A stretch of DNA of 64,000 nucleotides from a virus. Under the pieces are notes generated by a model. That model worked only from the letters and a program-made list of their open reading frames with translations, searched no databases and was not told where the DNA came from. The stretch is taken from positions 1 through 64,000 of IMG/VR virus record IMGVR_UViG_3300023235_000012, one strand, 5' to 3'. Below, piece after piece: positions 7,861-15,377 of the stretch (its first letter is position 1; each line of letters begins with the position of its first letter). The position numbers and the translations under genes are program-made.

Positions 7861-8142
7861 TTAATTCGAAGAAAAGTCTCTAATCAGGCAATAATTTTTC
7901 CATGCTTCTGCTAGACTAGGGTTTCCTTTGTGCCTATGCCGATCAATTTCACTGATCAGAAGGAGATTATTATGATTTTTCACCCGTGATTGACGAACAT
8001 TAGAATCCTTTTTGATGATAACCGTATCATCTTCAAAATTCTGGATGATTGCGTGATCTTTCCCAATATACGAACCGGACAATGTAAAATGTAATACCAC
8101 ATCGCCGATTTTAAGTTCATTCCCTAATGCATCAATTATCAT
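7861..8142 (-). CDS. Conserved small phage protein with NPSLxxAW motif
   Basis: 93 aa. The N-terminal part (DALGNELKIGDVVLHF) looks like a small SH3/KOW-type barrel. The C-terminus has NPSLAEAWKNY, a motif also seen in the proteins at 12216-12539 and, in variant form, at 11989-12219. Function unknown. Overlaps the NADAR gene by 11 nt. Confidence 0.65.
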   Translation of the reverse strand: MIIDALGNELKIGDVVLHFTLSGSYIGKDHAIIQNFEDDTVIIKKDSNVRQSRVKNHNNLLLISEIDRHRHKGNPSLAEAWKNYCLIRDFSSN

Positions 8143-8575
8143 TCTTCAATTCTTCTCGGACATGCATCAGAAGAACACCTAGACGATTTCGCCCATTTCC
8201 ATTCTTTCCAAGTCCCCAATATTCGTCCCACGGCGCCCACTCTGCCAAGATAGAATCTTCGGTCAAAAGCAACATTTTTGCAAAATTCGAACCAGCTTCG
8301 AATTTAAAGTGTAAAGCACGAAGCATCACGTCTTCTTTGATTTCTTCCCAATCATGTCTGATTTTCATTCTTCTTCCAAGTCTTTTTGATTTCCCAGGAG
8401 TTTCGGCCTTTCTTATCTTCTCTTGATCTGAAAGATCGATGGTTTTCATAGCCTGATAGAAATGCTCCACGGTCGGCCACATGACACCATCGACTTTAAT
8501 CTCAGATGGAAAGAAATTAGACATGAATCTAAAATCTTTGAAATCTTCATGTCCAAATTTTATAATATCATCCAT
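8132..8575 (-). CDS. NADAR-domain protein (YbiA/RibX-like)
   Basis: 147 aa matching the NADAR family along its length: MSNFFPSEI (about 18), WPTVEHFYQAMK (about 33-44), a PGKSKRLGR block (about 60), and WGLGKNGNGRNRLG near the C-terminus. NADAR proteins act on N-glycosidic bonds in riboflavin intermediates or ADP-ribosylated guanine; some reverse DarT-type DNA ADP-ribosylation. In a phage, a role in protecting nucleic acid or NAD pools against ADP-ribosylating defence is plausible, given the RNA-repair genes nearby. Confidence 0.9.
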   Translation of the reverse strand: MDDIIKFGHEDFKDFRFMSNFFPSEIKVDGVMWPTVEHFYQAMKTIDLSDQEKIRKAETPGKSKRLGRRMKIRHDWEEIKEDVMLRALHFKFEAGSNFAKMLLLTEDSILAEWAPWDEYWGLGKNGNGRNRLGVLLMHVREELKNDN

Positions 8576-8789
8576 TTTTTGATTCCTTCATCCTTTCGAG
8601 AGAATGCTTGAGAACCTTAAGCCTTTGAGCTTGTGGATGTTCTTTCCCACCGAAAACTCGAACCATCTTTGTTCCATTTGTGTTTACGATGCTTCCACAT
8701 GATCCTGGTGGTCCTTTAAGAGTAAAGTGCCAGCTTTCGCCTAGAAATTCAAGTGCCTCTAAAATCGTTAACCATCGATCTTCAACCAT
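8568..8789 (-). CDS. Hypothetical protein (73 aa)
   Basis: Small protein starting MVEDRWLTILEALEFLG, with a GPPGSCGSI loop and a basic helical C-terminus. No family recognised. ATG at 8789 follows a weak GGA site. Overlaps the NADAR start by 8 nt. Confidence 0.6.
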   Translation of the reverse strand: MVEDRWLTILEALEFLGESWHFTLKGPPGSCGSIVNTNGTKMVRVFGGKEHPQAQRLKVLKHSLERMKESKNG

Positions 8790-8836
8790 CTTTTTGTTCC
8801 ATTGAGTTATCAAAAATACCTAGGAATTTATTCCCG

Positions 8837-9121
8837 TCACAGTGAGTGTCCATGCAGATCATTGTGTTTTTTATCGGTTCGGTACACCCATTTCGGAGGG
8901 TGTCTTTGTTTATAGATTTCTGCCTCATAATATTTCAGACTTTCTAACAGCTCTTCCGTTAGTGGATCTTCTGAATAAATTACCACACCTGATCCATTTT
9001 CATCTTGATGAAGCTGCCAATAAAATTCACGGTGATCAACTAAGGGAATCACCGACCAATCTTCCACATAATCAAAATGTTCATGTATCTTAGTCTGCAA
9101 GTCAAAATATTCGTTAAACAT
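8837..9121 (-). CDS. Hypothetical protein (94 aa)
   Basis: Starts MFNEYFDLQTKIHEHF; rich in Asp, Glu and His. The ATG at 9121 has GGTGGAG upstream and lies 1 nt after the metallophosphoesterase stop, so this start is preferred over the longer open frame. No function recognised. Confidence 0.65.
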   Translation of the reverse strand: MFNEYFDLQTKIHEHFDYVEDWSVIPLVDHREFYWQLHQDENGSGVVIYSEDPLTEELLESLKYYEAEIYKQRHPPKWVYRTDKKHNDLHGHSL

Positions 9122-9122
9122 T

Positions 9123-9914
9123 TTAAATCTCCACCAAAAGGTTAGGATCAAACCCGGGATTGATTTCTCCGGCTGGTAGATCCGGACAAGCCGGATAACC
9201 ACGTGGATTAGCAACAACCCGAACGTCACCTAGGTTATAATCACTTGAGTGATGAATATGCCCATGAAACCAAAGATTAGGATTTAGATCCATTGCAAAG
9301 TATTCGTATCTACTCGCGTAGCACGAATTCAACTCTTCACCTGCATAGATATCAGGTACACTCTCTTCGCTTGGAGCGTGATGAGTCACCACTACCGTCT
9401 TTTCATCCTGCTTTCCATCCAAAGCTTCCTTCAAGAAAAACTTCGCCATTAGGTTTTCGCTCACCAGATCCGCCGGTTTTAGCTTTCCAGGACGTTCTCC
9501 CGACTTTCCATAGTTGATTCTCCGATAATCATTCATACTGGATAGGGCCTGAATCTGCGCAAGTGGAGCTTTACCGTAAAGATCATAATCGGTCCACAGC
9601 GTAGTCCCAACGAAAAGGACGTCGTCAATCTTCACTGAATCGTTCTGCAGAAAATGAACATGAGTTCCTTCTGTTTCGGCACGAAGCGTGTCGTACAATT
9701 TTGGAATCTTCCATTTGTTCCCGTAGGCTTCATGATTGCCGGCGATAATAACAACCGGCACATCAAAGGTTCGAAGAGCCCATTGGACTCCCTGTCGACC
9801 TACGCCGATATCACCTGCCAAGACGACCACGTCCGTTCCTTTGGGTGTCTTATAAGGCAGATTCCCATTTATGAATTCAATATGAAGATCACTGGTTGCA
9901 TGTATTTTCATCAT
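9123..9914 (-). CDS. Calcineurin-like metallophosphoesterase
   Basis: 263-aa metallophosphoesterase with all metal-binding motifs: SDLH (about residues 8-11), AGDIG (about 33), GNHE (about 59-62), THHAP (about 173) and GHIHHS (about 213-218). The length fits the single-domain family. Substrate unknown; cyclic or terminal phosphates on RNA, nucleotides or proteins are all possible. The surrounding kinase, RNA ligases and cREC-like protein make RNA-end healing a reasonable guess. Confidence 0.85.
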   Translation of the reverse strand: MMKIHATSDLHIEFINGNLPYKTPKGTDVVVLAGDIGVGRQGVQWALRTFDVPVVIIAGNHEAYGNKWKIPKLYDTLRAETEGTHVHFLQNDSVKIDDVLFVGTTLWTDYDLYGKAPLAQIQALSSMNDYRRINYGKSGERPGKLKPADLVSENLMAKFFLKEALDGKQDEKTVVVTHHAPSEESVPDIYAGEELNSCYASRYEYFAMDLNPNLWFHGHIHHSSDYNLGDVRVVANPRGYPACPDLPAGEINPGFDPNLLVEI

Positions 9915-9993
9915 TTTCTCCTATTTTTAATAGTAACAAATTGTCAAAGAGAAAATACATTTCATTTTGATTAATTTGAAATTTATATCAAAT

Positions 9994-10347
9994 TCAGCGT
10001 CCAAAACCTTTTATAACGATGTCGTTTGGAAAAACTCCATGCCTTTGAGCTGATTCTAGAAAAGAAGAAATCTGTTCAGCACCTATTGGATTCATTGAAT
10101 GAACCCTAATTTCTTCGAGCTTATTAAATTCACAGCCCGAATCCATTAGTTCAATTAGAACTTTTGCACAATCAAAACCGTCTTTTAATGCACCGTTGGG
10201 TCCAGAACCGAGATCATGATCAAAGCTAATAAGTTCGATGCTATTACAGTTAGCTCGAGCCAAGACGGCGAAATCACCGATTCCTCTAGCTACTAACCAT
10301 CCCTCTTCTTCAGGAGGATAGCGTTCATCGTCTAGGAACAGCTTCAT
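9994..10347 (-). CDS. cREC-like receiver-fold protein (cyclic-phosphate processing)
   Basis: 117 aa resembling the cyclic-phosphate processing receiver (cREC) domain: KLFLDDERYPP at the N-terminus, ISFDHDLG near residue 61 and HSMNPIG near 91. These acidic and His motifs replace the phospho-acceptor logic of normal receiver domains. Family work predicts a role in handling 2',3'-cyclic phosphate RNA ends; this is prediction, not proven biochemistry. ATGA overlap with the upstream gene. Confidence 0.7.
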   Translation of the reverse strand: MKLFLDDERYPPEEEGWLVARGIGDFAVLARANCNSIELISFDHDLGSGPNGALKDGFDCAKVLIELMDSGCEFNKLEEIRVHSMNPIGAEQISSFLESAQRHGVFPNDIVIKGFGR

Positions 10348-10700
10348 TCTTCTTTTTCCTTATCTGCCTTCTTCTGAGCGTTTTCTTCTTCTTGAGCCTT
10401 CTTCGCAGGATCAACCCACGCCCCGGCGATCTTATCATCCATCTCTTGTTTGTATTCCAGATTCGAATTACGCTTTCGCAACAATTCGAAAAACTTTTCA
10501 GGGTCGAAACCTACTGCTGACTTCCCCCTGGTTAATTTCACGAGAAGATCTTCAATCTCGCTATTGACTTTGTGCCTTTGATCAAAAGGCACAGTGTCGG
10601 AAAAATAAAGCTGTTCTAACTTTGTCACATACGTTTGCATCGCAACCATTCGTTCGGCGTTTGCAAAATGACTAAAATCACCTTTGACATATTTTGGCAT
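10344..10700 (-). CDS. Charged helical hypothetical protein (118 aa)
   Basis: Mostly helical, with a highly charged C-terminal tail (KKAQEEENAQKKADKEKEE). No family recognised. First gene of a unit with the cREC-like gene, 36 nt from a perfect-consensus promoter. Confidence 0.65.
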   Translation of the reverse strand: MPKYVKGDFSHFANAERMVAMQTYVTKLEQLYFSDTVPFDQRHKVNSEIEDLLVKLTRGKSAVGFDPEKFFELLRKRNSNLEYKQEMDDKIAGAWVDPAKKAQEEENAQKKADKEKEE

Positions 10701-10735
10701 ATTAAATTTCCTTTTTGTTTCTGACTTAGTATGTT

Positions 10736-10764
10736 ATTATAGTAAGAAACTTGTAGATTGTCAA
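10736..10764 (-). promoter_or_regulatory. Perfect-consensus sigma70 promoter
   Basis: Minus strand TTGACA (10764-10759), exactly 17 nt, TATAAT (10741-10736): a full match to the bacterial consensus. It overlaps the last codons of the upstream gene. Confidence 0.85.
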
Positions 10765-11057
10765 GAACTCTTTGCTAAAATCATCTGAATTTGATCTTTA
10801 TATTGCTGGATATATTTGGCTAGATAAGCCATGTGATGAGCAGCAGAAAGTTTTGATTCAGCTTGGAATCTATTTTTCTCAAACTGCTGTTCCATCACGT
10901 TAATTATTACTGAAGCATTTTCCTTATGTTTTTTTCGAAGGTTTTTAGTAACTTCAACTTCTTCCACGGTATTCCATGTTCCGTTTTCAAGCTTACGAAA
11001 ATGTGTGATAGAGATATAGCATCTCTTCTTCTGTGATTTTTCTGCTTGATTTTTCAT
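10761..11057 (-). CDS. Basic hypothetical protein (98 aa)
   Basis: Lys/Gln-rich small protein with an N-terminal basic segment and helical C-terminal half. Its ATG overlaps the clamp-loader stop (TAATG), so it is co-translated with the replication gene. No function recognised. Confidence 0.65.
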   Translation of the reverse strand: MKNQAEKSQKKRCYISITHFRKLENGTWNTVEEVEVTKNLRKKHKENASVIINVMEQQFEKNRFQAESKLSAAHHMAYLAKYIQQYKDQIQMILAKSS

Positions 11058-11992
11058 TACAATTCACCTTTTAACATTGCGAGAGAATCAAGCGTCGCTG
11101 CAAGATTGATCTCTGGATCTGCTATTATTGCATGATTTAATAACCCATCTCGGATTATTATTGTAGCCTTAACCTTTCCCATTTCTTCCTCTGCCCAAAG
11201 ATCAAGATTTCGATACATAAATCTAAAAAACTCTTCAAACTCGGAATCTTGAATATGAGAACAAATCAATTCGCGACCTTTCAAAATTCGGCCGTCTTTA
11301 AACAATTCAATTGCCTCAAGCATATAATCACTATTAGACTCTTCACCTGAAGCAGACAGCAGCTTTCCGCCTTGGCTGTTTTCTTGCAAGAAATTTATCA
11401 TCTTCCTCAAATCGGGATAAGCCGCTCGGATGTAGCTGTCCAAGTCTTCAATCTCAAAATCAATCTGTTCGTCAACAAGGATTTGTGCTGCTCGAAGTTG
11501 AAACTCTTCAGTGTCCAGTCGATCACAATGCACTTCAGTAAGCCTTGAACGGATTGGAGCGATGATCTTATTTGGATTGTTGCTCGTCAACACAAAACGA
11601 GCGGCATTAGCATAATCTTCCATAATTCGTTTGAGCATTGGTTGAGCTGTTGCGTTGATTTGTTCTGCTTCTTCCAACAATACGACTTTGAAATCACCAA
11701 AGCCAATCGTCTGCACAAAATTCAAAACCTTGGTTCGAATCATGTCTACATTGCGATCTTCTGATGCATTGACATAGAGGATGTCACCTTTCTCAACCTC
11801 AAGTTCGTTCATCAGAACGTTGACAATTGAACTTTTCCCTGTACCGGCCGGACCGTGGAACAGAATATGGGGAATATTTTTTTCAGCTATCCATCCTTCA
11901 ATTGTCTTGCGTTGGCGTTGATCTTTGAAGACATAGTCTTGCATATTAGCTGGGCGATATTTTTCTGTCCAGAGGAATTCTTCTTTTTTCAT
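11057..11992 (-). CDS. 44: Sliding-clamp loader large subunit (T4 gp44-like)
   Basis: 311-aa AAA+ clamp-loader ATPase. It starts with the family hallmark WTEKYRP (about residue 8), then Walker A GPAGTGKS (about 47-54), Walker B variant LLEEAEQ (about 106), sensor 1 TSNN (about 137) and the IRSRL arginine-finger region (about 149), followed by the helical collar. With gp62 it loads the sliding clamp onto DNA; in T4-like phages the clamp also activates late promoters. The gp62-like partner is unusually far away (60180-60662). Confidence 0.95.
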   Translation of the reverse strand: MKKEEFLWTEKYRPANMQDYVFKDQRQRKTIEGWIAEKNIPHILFHGPAGTGKSSIVNVLMNELEVEKGDILYVNASEDRNVDMIRTKVLNFVQTIGFGDFKVVLLEEAEQINATAQPMLKRIMEDYANAARFVLTSNNPNKIIAPIRSRLTEVHCDRLDTEEFQLRAAQILVDEQIDFEIEDLDSYIRAAYPDLRKMINFLQENSQGGKLLSASGEESNSDYMLEAIELFKDGRILKGRELICSHIQDSEFEEFFRFMYRNLDLWAEEEMGKVKATIIIRDGLLNHAIIADPEINLAATLDSLAMLKGEL

Positions 11993-12219
11993 CTACATAA
12001 ATCCTTCAATGCTAAGAGGGTTGTTAATTTTTCACGTAAGACAGGATATCGATCAAGCAAATAATCTTCATCGAATTGATACGCGTCTGCATAATCTTCT
12101 TCCAATGAAGTTTTTTCAGAATTTTCAGCTTTATTCAATTCAGACATATAAACATGAAAAGCCTGCTTGATTGTCGGGTTTTCTTGCATATAATTATATG
12201 CTGCTTTTAAACTTTTCAT
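11989..12219 (-). CDS. Small helical hypothetical protein (76 aa)
   Basis: Starts MKSLKAAYNYMQENPTIKQAF and ends LALKDLCR. It has a variant of the NPxLxxAWxxY motif found in two neighbouring small proteins. ATGA overlaps at both ends decide the start and show coupling to the clamp loader. Confidence 0.6.
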   Translation of the reverse strand: MKSLKAAYNYMQENPTIKQAFHVYMSELNKAENSEKTSLEEDYADAYQFDEDYLLDRYPVLREKLTTLLALKDLCR

Positions 12220-12539
12220 AAACACAAGCCTTTTATTCGCTGATAATCATCCCAGGCGCGTTGAAGACTTGGATTTTCTTTCCGGAGCTCTTCATCTTCT
12301 CCTATTGACCTTGCTATTTCTGCAATAACTCTAAATTTTGAAGCATCACCAATTAATATTGCTTGTTTCTCTTCGCTTGAAAGCTTCACAGCACCGGTGA
12401 ATTTGAAATAAATTTCTTTTTCTAGCGGAGCAGAAATAGATTCAACTCCGTGTAAATCCAATCCTAATGTCTGAAAAATAGCATTCAGACATACTTTGAT
12501 CATTGGACAATACTTTTGATGATTTGGTAATGCTGTCAT
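12216..12539 (-). CDS. Hypothetical protein with NPSLxxAW motif (107 aa)
   Basis: C-terminal motif NPSLQRAWDDY matches that of the protein at 7861-8142. The central part has a YFKFTGAVKLSSEEKQA segment. No function known. First gene of the clamp-loader run. Confidence 0.6.
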   Translation of the reverse strand: MTALPNHQKYCPMIKVCLNAIFQTLGLDLHGVESISAPLEKEIYFKFTGAVKLSSEEKQAILIGDASKFRVIAEIARSIGEDEELRKENPSLQRAWDDYQRIKGLCL

Positions 12540-12562
12540 GCTTCCTCCAATGATGGATTATT

Positions 12563-12655
12563 TTATCTAAGAGTAACATCTTTCGGGTGATAAGTCAAAA
12601 TGTCGTTGGCTTCTTCGATCCCTATCTCATTAATAACGTTTCTTTGGTGCGTCAT
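12563..12655 (-). CDS. Possible 30-aa peptide
   Basis: An ATG-initiated frame beginning MTHQRNVINEIGIEE fills part of an otherwise empty 270-nt gap. It overlaps the putative promoter at 12570-12598, and a shorter 18-codon frame (12630-12686) with a good ribosome site overlaps its start. Weak support. Confidence 0.3.
   Translation of the reverse strand: MTHQRNVINEIGIEEANDILTYHPKDVTLR
12570..12598 (-). promoter_or_regulatory. Possible sigma70-like promoter
   Basis: Minus strand TTGACT (12598-12593), 17-nt spacer ending GATGT as in other promoters here, but a poor -10 (TACTCT). Would drive the 12539 gene. Confidence 0.4.
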
Positions 12656-12704
12656 TAAAATTCACATTCCCAGTTTGCGATTTCATAAAATCTTTTCCTT
12701 TTAC

Positions 12705-12812
12705 TCAAATCTGACCGTCAAATGTAATTTCCGGATGATCTATAGGAATTAATTTTTCTCCCAAACTGAAATAATGAGAAGAACCATCAGCGATGAACTG
12801 TTTTAAGAGCAT
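12705..12812 (-). CDS. Small hypothetical protein (35 aa)
   Basis: Starts MLLKQFIADGSSHYF. The ATG overlaps the co-chaperonin stop codon as TAATG, the same coupling seen between established genes here. No function recognised. Confidence 0.5.
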   Translation of the reverse strand: MLLKQFIADGSSHYFSLGEKLIPIDHPEITFDGQI

Positions 12813-13435
12813 TAATTAAAAGAATTGGAGCCATATCTTTTCAAGTGATCGGGTTTTTCTTCTAAGACGCCAAGCACTCCTCTCCGAACACTTTTCTCTT
12901 CGATAATTTGCATATCAGCTGTGCTTCCATACTTCGTTGTTAGTGTGATGATATGGCTCCAGTTCCCATGTTCCAATAACACCCATTGACCAGGACTCAA
13001 TTCATCTTCCCACATTTTACCAACCTGCCAAATCTGAGCCCAACGTGGACGAATTCCACGTTCTTTCATGTGATCATCAGTGATGATAATACCATTGCGG
13101 GTTTTATACTCACCCTTTTCAAGATTAGTAACATAAAGACCAGTATCTGGCACCTTAAAGAAACCTTCGGATTTTTCTGGACGAACACCAAGAACATGCT
13201 CTTCTTTTACCACATGGTATTTTTCATCGTTGATAGTGACTTCTTCACCTGCAGCAAATTGATAAAGAATACTATCGGTTTCTGATACCGTCAATTCTTC
13301 CATATTACCACTCGCAACAACGTCACCTTCCACGGCTTGGTTTGGATTGAAATTGACAAGCAAAATACCAGACGCTGTCCGGTCCGGTAAGTCTTTAGGT
13401 TTAATTAAAAGGTTTCCTTTTAAGGGTCGAAACAT
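12812..13435 (-). CDS. Tandem GroES-fold co-chaperonin (gp31-like)
   Basis: 207 aa, twice the usual GroES length. Residues 1-85 read like GroES: RPLKGNLLIKPKD, a mobile-loop region ending SGILL, and a VEGDVVASG strand. Residues 93-200 form a second GroES-like unit with a loop ending NGIIITDD and the phage-type ERGIRPRWAQIWQVGK and GQWVLLEHGNWS segments. T4 gp31 (111 aa) and similar proteins have one domain. It presumably caps host GroEL during capsid protein folding. A two-domain subunit resembles plant chloroplast Cpn20 in layout. Confidence 0.8.
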   Translation of the reverse strand: MFRPLKGNLLIKPKDLPDRTASGILLVNFNPNQAVEGDVVASGNMEELTVSETDSILYQFAAGEEVTINDEKYHVVKEEHVLGVRPEKSEGFFKVPDTGLYVTNLEKGEYKTRNGIIITDDHMKERGIRPRWAQIWQVGKMWEDELSPGQWVLLEHGNWSHIITLTTKYGSTADMQIIEEKSVRRGVLGVLEEKPDHLKRYGSNSFN

Positions 13436-13444
13436 TGCTACTCC

Positions 13445-13840
13445 TTAGTTGAAATTGATTTTGTCTTCTAATACATCTTCTTGGACTTCTTCTTGGACTT
13501 CTTCTTGGACTTCTTCTTGGACTTCTTTAGTAGCTTTTGCTTTAGAAGTATTAGTCGACTTTTTTTCTTTTACCACGGACTTAGAAAGCTCAATGAACTC
13601 TTGTTCTGCTTTCTTATCTTCTGTTGGATTAGAATGAATCGAAACTTTAGCTACTGCTTTAGGATCGTTCTCGTGATATTCACGAATAAGGTCTTCGCGT
13701 CTACGGACTACTTTTCCGCCATGGCCTATTTTATCACCTCGCGCGTTCATATTAGCGTTTCCTATAGCAACGTCCTTTTCATGACGCATCAATAATGCAT
13801 TCATGTCTATACTCTTTCCTCTATATGATTTTGATTCCAT
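13445..13840 (-). CDS. Hypothetical protein with QEEV repeat tail
   Basis: 131 aa. The N-terminal part (MNALLMRHEKDVAIGNANMN) resembles small conserved proteins of T4-like phages. The C-terminal region is Lys-rich and then carries four VQEE-type repeats encoded by a 12-bp tandem repeat, ending DKINFN. Repeat number may vary between isolates. AGGAG precedes the ATG; it follows the DnaE-like N-half by a few bases. Confidence 0.65.
   Translation of the reverse strand: MESKSYRGKSIDMNALLMRHEKDVAIGNANMNARGDKIGHGGKVVRRREDLIREYHENDPKAVAKVSIHSNPTEDKKAEQEFIELSKSVVKEKKSTNTSKAKATKEVQEEVQEEVQEEVQEDVLEDKINFN
13477..13524. repeat. 12-bp tandem repeat, four copies
   Basis: CTTCTTGGACTT repeated four times without a break, encoding the QEEV repeats of the overlapping gene. 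Confidence 0.9.
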
Positions 13841-13850
13841 TTTGGATCTC

Positions 13851-14363
13851 CTATCTTAAAAACTCGCTTATCGGTATTCCGTACGCATTACTATTTATTT
13901 GATGGATACCGATCAAAAATAAACAAAAGCTAGCAACAGAAGATCCTCGACCTACACCATACACGATCTTATTTTCTTCCATAAAGTCAACCAGATAAAT
14001 CAAAAAACGCAAAAATACTTCCATGTCGCGTTCTTTAAACATTATTAATTCTTGTGCTACTCTTTCGAGTTCTTCGTCTGTCTCACATCTGGATGCAAAG
14101 AATTCCTCTAAATTTAATTCTTTGTATTTTTCTGGCATTTCCCAATTAGATTGATTTTCTTCGTGATTAATATCTAAATTGGATTTCAATTTCTTTTCTT
14201 TGAAATACTCTGCCCAGTGATTGAACAACAAGACATCATCATGTTCGCCGAAATCGGCTTGGTCATTTGGATTTCCACCAGCGTACAGAAAATCAATCAG
14301 ACCTTGTTCAGAATAATGAACTAAACCTTGATCATCAATCGTTCTGTTTTCAAGTTCAATCAT
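13851..14363 (-). CDS. DnaE-like DNA polymerase III alpha, N-terminal half
   Basis: 170 aa. Its C-terminal 75 residues align by eye with the palm entry of bacterial Pol III alpha: RFLIYLVDFMEENKI, then the signature YGVGRGSSVASF (E. coli VGPGRGSGAGSL), then a segment ending ISEFLR (E. coli LLFERFLN). The reading frame stops exactly there, just before the catalytic PDxDxD motif. That motif begins a separate gene at 58433-59014. No PHP domain is present. The stop TAG is followed at once by the ribosome site of the next gene, so this is an organised end, not an obvious frameshift. Confidence 0.8.
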   Translation of the reverse strand: MIELENRTIDDQGLVHYSEQGLIDFLYAGGNPNDQADFGEHDDVLLFNHWAEYFKEKKLKSNLDINHEENQSNWEMPEKYKELNLEEFFASRCETDEELERVAQELIMFKERDMEVFLRFLIYLVDFMEENKIVYGVGRGSSVASFCLFLIGIHQINSNAYGIPISEFLR

Positions 14364-14682
14364 TTCTCATCAAAGATCCATATCGATTATGGAACTCTGA
14401 AACATAATCAGTCTTAACAGCCTGAACACATGCGGACCAGGTTGCAACTGAAGAATACCGACTGAATAATCCCTGTGCTGTATTGAAGATTGAATCTTCC
14501 TTGGCATATTGTTCAGCTAGCTTTCCACGAGCATTAGCCCGGTGCATGGCCCGCTGATTAAGACTAGCATTACTAGGATTTTCACGGCGATCTCGACGCA
14601 TAGCGTTACGGATTTTCCGTGAAACGTTTGGTCGTTCTCCCTTAGAAACCAATCCTGAAGACTTTCCTGCTTTCTTACCCAT
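14356..14682 (-). CDS. Basic hypothetical protein (108 aa)
   Basis: Arg/Lys-rich N-terminal half (KKAGKSSG, SRKIRNAMRRDRREN) suggesting nucleic-acid binding; the C-terminal half is neutral and aromatic. No family recognised. Overlaps the DnaE-like N-half start by 8 nt. Confidence 0.65.
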   Translation of the reverse strand: MGKKAGKSSGLVSKGERPNVSRKIRNAMRRDRRENPSNASLNQRAMHRANARGKLAEQYAKEDSIFNTAQGLFSRYSSVATWSACVQAVKTDYVSEFHNRYGSLMRND

Positions 14683-14923
14683 TTCTTTTTTCCTTTTCGT
14701 ATCCGCCTGATTCCAGGACTGTTCCTCGATTTTTTTGAGCTTCTTCTTTGAGCATACGCTCTTGCATCTCCAAGTAGATTGAATCCCTAATCGATTTCAT
14801 CTGGTTTATTAACATTACATTACCTGGAGAATGATTTACAATAATAATTTTCTTATTAATGTCTTCTAATTTTTGATCTAATTCTTGATCAGATAGAGTG
14901 ACTGGATCAAACAAAGCATTCAT
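14675..14923 (-). CDS. Conserved small phage protein (82 aa)
   Basis: Starts MNALFDPVTLSDQELDQKLED, a pattern I associate with small conserved T4-like phage proteins of unknown function; helical with likely coiled coil. ATG at 14923 has GAGGTG upstream and directly follows the MazG stop, so the longer frame is not used. Confidence 0.65.
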   Translation of the reverse strand: MNALFDPVTLSDQELDQKLEDINKKIIIVNHSPGNVMLINQMKSIRDSIYLEMQERMLKEEAQKNRGTVLESGGYEKEKRNG

Positions 14924-14924
14924 T

Positions 14925-15377
14925 TTACACCTCGAGGTAAATGTTTTTGCCTTCATAGTTCGGATCCGATTCTCGATCTCGCACTTCCGAACGTTCGATA
15001 GAAAATTTTCCACCTGGATAGCGTGACTCCAGCTTATGGATGTTATCTTCGATGACTTTCGTTAAAGGATGATCTAGTTGCTTCATCAACTTTGAAAGAT
15101 ACCACAAAACGTCACCGCATTCGTCCTTCATTGCTCTGATAGAATTAACATCCCATTGCTTACCGTGGAATTTAATCTTCTTCCAAAGATCTGCGATTTC
15201 TCCTGCTTCACCAGCAAGACCGGTGATTGCTGTATCTGTTGCTGCGAAATTTAGACCAATCTTTTCAATTTCGCGAATACGCTTTATGAAAGATTCGCTA
15301 TCGGTGCTATCTGGACTGGTGACCTGGTCTACGAAACCTTGATACTGTCCAAAATATTCATCTACTTCTTTTTCCAT
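14925..15377 (-). CDS. MazG-like nucleotide pyrophosphohydrolase
   Basis: 150 aa. The all-alpha NTP pyrophosphatase signature is present: GLAGEAGEIADLWKK (about residues 53-67) and KDECGDVLWYL (about 84-94), giving the ExxE and ExxD metal-binding pairs. It would hydrolyse (d)NTPs or possibly (p)ppGpp-type nucleotides to monophosphates; phage MazG is often thought to adjust nucleotide or alarmone levels. The C-terminus (LESRYPGGKFS) is typical of phage versions. Confidence 0.85.
   Translation of the reverse strand: MEKEVDEYFGQYQGFVDQVTSPDSTDSESFIKRIREIEKIGLNFAATDTAITGLAGEAGEIADLWKKIKFHGKQWDVNSIRAMKDECGDVLWYLSKLMKQLDHPLTKVIEDNIHKLESRYPGGKFSIERSEVRDRESDPNYEGKNIYLEV

Noticed and set aside
13477-13524. 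Possible CRISPR-like repeats
   Set aside because: Four 12-bp units without spacers; they encode a protein repeat and are not CRISPR.
13851-14363. An intein at the DnaE split, as in cyanobacterial split DnaE
   Set aside because: The N-half stops right after ISEFLR and the C-half begins at MRDIPDVD; there are no intein block motifs at either end.
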